Positions 23,648 through 26,493 of a stretch of 26,493 nucleotides of DNA are shown here, one piece after another. This DNA comes from JAPLHV01 sp964464245 (GTDB taxonomy: Bacteria; Caldisericota; JANLFM01): positions 1-26,493 of the forward strand of contig CAYXFH010000057.1 of the NCBI GenBank assembly GCA_964464245.1. Direction: 5' to 3'. The notes under the pieces are model-generated. The model did no database searches, had not been told where the DNA came from, and worked only from the letters and a program-made list of their open reading frames with translations. Position 1 is the stretch's first letter, and each line of letters opens with the position of its first letter. The position numbers were made by a program, and so were the translations under genes.

Positions 23648-23739
23648 TGGCGGAGAGGAAGGGATTTGAACCCTTGAAGCCCCGTATGAGGCTTAACGGT
23701 TTTCGAGACCGTCGCTTTCAACCGCTCAGCCACCTCTCC
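23648..23739 (-). tRNA. tRNA-Ser(CGA)
   Basis: Read on the - strand, the 7-bp acceptor stem is GGAGAGG / CCTCTCC, the D-arm region is TGGCTGAGCGGTTGAAAG, and the anticodon arm is ACGGT-CTCGAAA-ACCGT with anticodon CGA (codon UCG). A long class II variable arm follows, then GGGTTCAAATCCC, discriminator G and an encoded CCA (23650-23648). Its first 14 bases overlap the end of tadA. Confidence 0.95.
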
Positions 23740-24178
23740 GCGAGCGGAAAAAATCCTGCAGGATTGTAGCACATTCCTCCTCCAGGACGCCGCCCTCGAT
23801 CTGAAAACGGTGATTGAAGCCAGGTTGGTCATGAATGTCGAGGACACTGCCCAATGCGCCGCCTTTTAGGTCGAGGGCTCCAAAGACAACTCGCTCCATA
23901 CGGGCCAAGAGGACCGCACCGGCACACATCAGGCACGGCTCCAGTGTGACATAGAGGGTGCAACGATCCAAATGCCAGCGCTTCAATTTGCGCGCGGCTC
24001 TTCGAATGGCATCGATCTCCGCGTGCAGGCTGGGGTCTTGGCGCTGTTCGCGGCGGTTGCGACCCCGGGCGAGGAGAATGCCCTCATGCACCACCACCGC
24101 ACCGACCGGGACATCATCGGGCAGCGCCCGCCGAGCTTCCCGCAACGCGAAACCCATCCAATAATCGTCGCTCTTCAT
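23726..24178 (-). CDS. tadA: tRNA-specific adenosine deaminase (A34 to I34)
   Basis: A 150-residue zinc deaminase that makes inosine at the wobble position of tRNA-Arg(ACG). The active site is His52-Ala-Glu54 (HAEIDAI) and PCLMCAGA (Cys82, Cys85). GALGSVLDIHDQPGFNHRF and GVLEEECATILQDFF match TadA rather than guanine or dCMP deaminases. The common HAEMLAI reads HAEIDAI here. The ATG at 24178 fits the usual N-terminus; the frame extends upstream without family similarity. The last codons and stop lie inside the tRNA-Ser gene. The substrate tRNA-Arg(ACG) is 1.8 kb upstream. Confidence 0.93.
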   Translation of the reverse strand: MKSDDYWMGFALREARRALPDDVPVGAVVVHEGILLARGRNRREQRQDPSLHAEIDAIRRAARKLKRWHLDRCTLYVTLEPCLMCAGAVLLARMERVVFGALDLKGGALGSVLDIHDQPGFNHRFQIEGGVLEEECATILQDFFRSRRGG

Positions 24179-24233
24179 CTGAGTTTCGCCTGACTTTCCC
24201 TTTACCACGCCACCAGGAGGAAGAACGCTCTCG

Positions 24234-24716
24234 TCATTTTTTCGGTAACGCCTCAAGGTGCGCTCCTTTGCCGCATAGATCGTCAATGGAAATGCGCACC
24301 ACGGCAGTTCGATCGATCGCGTCGCCGAGGCATTCTTCGCCGAGTGAAGCGCCTGGATTTCCAAACCTCCGCAGCAGGGCAGCCAAAGCCTGCCGCTTCT
24401 CTTCTCCCTCGACCAGACCAGCGCGGCCTTGCACGATCACGGACCGGTAAGCGGTGGAGAGGGTTTCCGGCAATATCCTGGCAGCGCCAACTACACAAAA
24501 GGAGACGTGCGCATTAACACGCAAGTTCTCTAATTTTTGACCCACCAGGGCGCAATGGAAGTAAATCGCTCCATTCCAGCAGACGTAATTGAGAGGAGTG
24601 GCGAGGGGGATCCCTGCCGCATCCGAGGTCGCCAGAACGCCTATCTCGCCGCCTTCCAAGATCTGAAGCGCTTGTTCTTGGGGGAGAGCCCGCTCTACCC
24701 GGCGCAGGGGTGGCAT
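24234..24716 (-). CDS. NimA-like pyridoxamine 5'-phosphate oxidase family protein
   Basis: A 160-residue split-barrel flavin-binding protein of the nitroimidazole-reductase-like (Pyridox_ox_2) group: GEIGVLATSDAAGIPLATPLNYVCWNGAIYFHCALVGQK is spread over residues 22-60, followed by ENLRVNAHVSFCVVG. Members bind FMN or F420 and reduce small molecules or detoxify; the physiological substrate is unknown. I choose ATG 24716 because it lies just after the MFS stop with a purine-rich leader (AGAAGCGGGAAA). An ATG at 24740 would overlap the MFS gene. It sits between the MFS gene and tadA on the same strand. Confidence 0.85.
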   Translation of the reverse strand: MPPLRRVERALPQEQALQILEGGEIGVLATSDAAGIPLATPLNYVCWNGAIYFHCALVGQKLENLRVNAHVSFCVVGAARILPETLSTAYRSVIVQGRAGLVEGEEKRQALAALLRRFGNPGASLGEECLGDAIDRTAVVRISIDDLCGKGAHLEALPKK

Positions 24717-24729
24717 TTTCCCGCTTCTC

Positions 24730-25932
24730 TTAGCGTGCATGCTTCGGACTCTGGTGGAGAATGGCCAGGATGAAGGGGAGAGAGAGAACTTCCATTGCCA
24801 GCACGAATAAGCAGAGGTATAAAACGCTCTGCCCATAGAGAAGGCCCATACTAGAGCTTCCAAAGAGAAGGGCTAGTCCGAACACAAGGTTGAAGATACC
24901 ATAACTAGCGCCTCGCTTGGAGATCTGGATAAGGTCGGCGATCGCCACTCGCATAATGGCCTCCTGGATCCCCATCACTGCTCCCCACAAGACAATGCTG
25001 AGGATGGCTAAGAAATAGGAGGAAGAGAAGGCCAAAAAGGGAATAGGGACGGTGAAAAGGGGAATAAGGAGCAACATGCGCATCCCCACTCGATCGTACA
25101 GGCGGCCGACAATCAGAACGCAAAGCCCCTCCAGCCCCATGGCGATGGCGAAAAAAATCAGGATCTGCACTTCGGGTACGAGAGAAGTCACACTGAAGTG
25201 GTAGGAGATCAGCGCGAAATTGGCGCACCCGGCCACGGCAAAAGCAATAAAAAGCGTGTAAAGCCAGAAGGTAGAGCGGCGATTTCCCGCCCTCTCGCCG
25301 ATCAAAGCAGATACGCCCTTCGTCGAGCCAGGTGCGGGGAAGTTGACCCGGGCGATTACCAGGCAGGCAATGGCCAGGCCTGCCGGGATAGCCAACAAAG
25401 CAAGTCCTTGAGAGTAACCGAGCTTCAGGTAAAGCACCAAGGAAATGATCAGTGGCCCCAGGATGGCTCCTATCTGATCCATCGCCTCATGGATACCCAA
25501 GCCCCAGCCGCGCCTTACCTTCGTGGTGGCGAAAGCGAGCAGCGAATCTCGGGGTGGAGTGCGAATCGCTTTGCCAAAGCGTTCCAGCACCAAGAGAGTC
25601 ACGGCGATTTGCCAATTGCCGGCCAAAGCGAGCATCGGGACGGCGACGAGGTTTAGGATATAACCGAGGAAAGTAAGGGTCCAATAGTGGCCGGTCCTGT
25701 CGGAGATGGCAGCGAAGAGGAAGCGCAGGGCATACCCTACGAAGTCTCCAAGCCCGCAAGCGAACCCCACTACCGCAGCAGTGGCGCCAAGTGAGCCTAG
25801 GTACGGGCCGATGATGCTATGCGCTCCCTCGTAGGTAATATCAGCAAAGAGAGAGACAAGGCCCAGGAATAGGATCAAATTCATCGCCTTGCGGCGTAGG
25901 GCAGATGGAATGCTCACTTGTGCAACTCTCAT
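24730..25932 (-). CDS. MFS transporter
   Basis: Inner-membrane carrier, 400 residues, 12 membrane segments. The first half contains SLFADITYEGAHSIIGPYLGSLG and RTPPRDSLLAFA, features of a subgroup of bacterial facilitators often annotated as multidrug or sugar-phosphate-type carriers; the substrate is not predictable. The ATG at 25932 has only a weak Shine-Dalgarno, and in-frame starts slightly downstream (GTG in VSIPSAL, ATG in AMNLILF) are possible. It follows tRNA-Arg by about 28 bases, so it may share the tRNA promoter. Confidence 0.87.
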   Translation of the reverse strand: MRVAQVSIPSALRRKAMNLILFLGLVSLFADITYEGAHSIIGPYLGSLGATAAVVGFACGLGDFVGYALRFLFAAISDRTGHYWTLTFLGYILNLVAVPMLALAGNWQIAVTLLVLERFGKAIRTPPRDSLLAFATTKVRRGWGLGIHEAMDQIGAILGPLIISLVLYLKLGYSQGLALLAIPAGLAIACLVIARVNFPAPGSTKGVSALIGERAGNRRSTFWLYTLFIAFAVAGCANFALISYHFSVTSLVPEVQILIFFAIAMGLEGLCVLIVGRLYDRVGMRMLLLIPLFTVPIPFLAFSSSYFLAILSIVLWGAVMGIQEAIMRVAIADLIQISKRGASYGIFNLVFGLALLFGSSSMGLLYGQSVLYLCLFVLAMEVLSLPFILAILHQSPKHAR

Positions 25933-25960
25933 CGAAGGCCCCGCTTATCAATCAATGACT

Positions 25961-26037
25961 TGGCGCGCCCAGCAAGAGTCGAACTCGCAACCTACAGATC
26001 CGTAGTCTGTCGCTCTATCCAATTGAGCTATGGGCGC
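25961..26037 (-). tRNA. tRNA-Arg(ACG)
   Basis: On the - strand: acceptor GCGCCCA / TGGGCGC, D-arm TAGCTCAATTGGATAGAGC, anticodon arm ACAGA-CTACGGA-TCTGT with anticodon ACG, T-arm with GTTCGACTC, discriminator G and encoded CCA (25963-25961). This is the tRNA whose A34 is edited by TadA, which is encoded 1.8 kb away. Confidence 0.96.
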
Positions 26038-26049
26038 GCTGCGGAGAGC

Positions 26050-26079
26050 ATTATACATCCGGACGGATGGACCTGTAAA
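26050..26079 (-). promoter_or_regulatory. Sigma-70-type promoter for tRNA-Arg
   Basis: On the - strand TTTACA (-35, 26079-26074) and a perfect TATAAT (-10, 26055-26050) are separated by 18 bases. The -10 lies 12 bases before the mature tRNA start, which leaves a short 5' leader. Confidence 0.75.
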
Positions 26080-26206
26080 TTTGGAATATCTGCTCCCATA
26101 CTCCATGGGTTTGCCTGCCGACGGAGTAGGGGAGAGCAAGCTGTATTCTTTCACCTAGTCGCGAGCCAGGGCATGTGCCTTCGTTTGGCTTGGGCAGAAT
26201 CCCAAG
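26080..26206. other. Intergenic stretch without recognisable gene
   Basis: Short open frames cross this stretch, but none resembles a known protein or has a ribosome site. It separates the tRNA-Arg promoter from mobile-element remnants. Confidence 0.5.
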
Positions 26207-26329
26207 GAAAAAGGGGACAGATTTATTTTCCTACTTTTCTCGGCCTTCCCGGCACTCGAGATTCTCTCGTCTTTCAATGATCTTCTCGATTTCGCCCACA
26301 AGATCCGATCCTTCGCTGCTCTTAGGACG
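26207..26329 (-). pseudogene. 3' remnant of IS200-like/RAYT (Y1) transposase
   Basis: The - strand frame from 26329 to the TAG at 26233-26231 reads RPKSSEGSDLVGEIEKIIE and ends in a Gly/Arg/Lys tail, which resembles the C-terminus of REP-associated Y1 transposases. Right after the stop comes GAAAATAAATCTGTCCCC, a sequence that, from memory, commonly follows these genes in many genomes. The frame is cut at about 26330, where the IS21-like end begins. The rest of the gene, if kept, would lie beyond the IS. Confidence 0.45.
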
Positions 26330-26334
26330 TGTGA

Positions 26335-26391
26335 TTAACCAAGAACTATAGACCACTTTTAGGGCTTTTAACCAAGAACTATAGACCACTT
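26335..26391 (+). repeat. Two 24-bp direct repeats at IS end
   Basis: Positions 26335-26358 and 26368-26391 are identical (begin TTAACCAAGAACTA, end TAGACCACTT), separated by 9 bases. They probably serve as transposase-binding sites. Confidence 0.9.
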
Positions 26392-26464
26392 AACCAGGGT
26401 CTATGACCCACCCGGGAAGCCACTGAATTACCCTTGTCGCAAACTCTCGAAAAGAGGAGCGACA

Positions 26465-26493
26465 ATGACCTTCAAGGAGGTATCTCGAGTGGA
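26465..26493 (+). CDS. IS21-type transposase (IstA-like), N-terminal fragment
   Basis: Only nine codons are visible (MTFKEVSRV). AGGAG lies 7 bases before the ATG. The start resembles N-termini of IS21 IstA-like transposases (an M-x-F-x-E-V opening before a helix-turn-helix). The call rests on this and on the upstream multiple repeats; the gene continues beyond the window. Confidence 0.45.

Larger units (their letters stand above)
26330..26493 (+). mobile_element. IS21-family insertion element, left end (continues past window)
   Basis: The end starts with TGTGATTAACC. It holds two exact 24-base repeats (26335 and 26368, period 33) and a third degraded copy from about 26390 that contains CTATGACCC. 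Multiple internal terminal repeats ending in a GACCCACTT-like motif just before the first gene are typical of IS21-family ends. An open frame with a transposase-like start follows. Confidence 0.6.

Noticed and set aside
25918..26280. 120-codon + strand open frame
   Set aside because: It runs through the antisense of tRNA-Arg and its promoter and has no protein similarity.

Overview
The window looks like a chromosomal segment of a Chloroflexota bacterium, probably Anaerolineae-like. This rests on moderately high GC, a lipoprotein with a Pro-Thr-Ala linker straight after the lipobox, a bS22-like mini ribosomal protein, tRNA genes with encoded CCA, and an anaerobic, ferredoxin-linked amino-acid metabolism. 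The taxonomic call is inference; no marker gene here settles it.

Region 1 (1-18.8 kb, all + strand) is one long catabolic run with many 4-base stop/start overlaps. In order: the 3' part of an ADP-forming acyl-CoA synthetase, both subunits of indolepyruvate:ferredoxin oxidoreductase, an Asp/Glu/hydantoin racemase, a polar amino-acid ABC importer (lipoprotein, permease, ATPase, second permease), a threonine-synthase-like enzyme, a signal-less family-5 solute-binding protein, two tandem paralogous threonine/serine dehydratases, RidA, a hydantoinase/dihydropyrimidinase, a PLP aminotransferase, an aspartate carbamoyltransferase, a PhzF-family isomerase and a PPC/DUF296 protein. Read together, amino acids (and perhaps hydantoins or dihydropyrimidines) are imported, racemised, ring-opened and deaminated to 2-oxo acids. 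IOR then oxidises these to acyl-CoA plus reduced ferredoxin, and the acyl-CoA synthetase converts acyl-CoA to acid plus ATP. A carbamoyltransferase beside a hydantoinase, with no N-carbamoylase in view, suggests an untested phosphorolytic route.

Region 2 (18.9-22.9 kb) is ordinary housekeeping: a VOC protein, an M50 site-2-type protease with CBS domains, a 31-residue bS22-like gene with its own terminator, a MIP18/DUF59 Fe-S assembly factor and an MFS transporter.

Region 3 (22.8-26.0 kb, - strand) holds an MFS transporter, a NimA-like flavin protein, tadA overlapping tRNA-Ser(CGA), a frameshifted ion channel, and tRNA-Arg(ACG), the expected TadA substrate, with a good promoter.

Region 4 (26.2 kb to the end) is mobile DNA: the tail of an IS200-like/RAYT transposase cut by the end of an IS21-like element whose first gene begins at the window edge.

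A short repeat family (consensus close to CTAGACAGCCTGCGGCAG) recurs at gene borders from 11.2 to 19.4 kb. It is sometimes joined to 8-bp arrays and in places is fused in frame into a protein.
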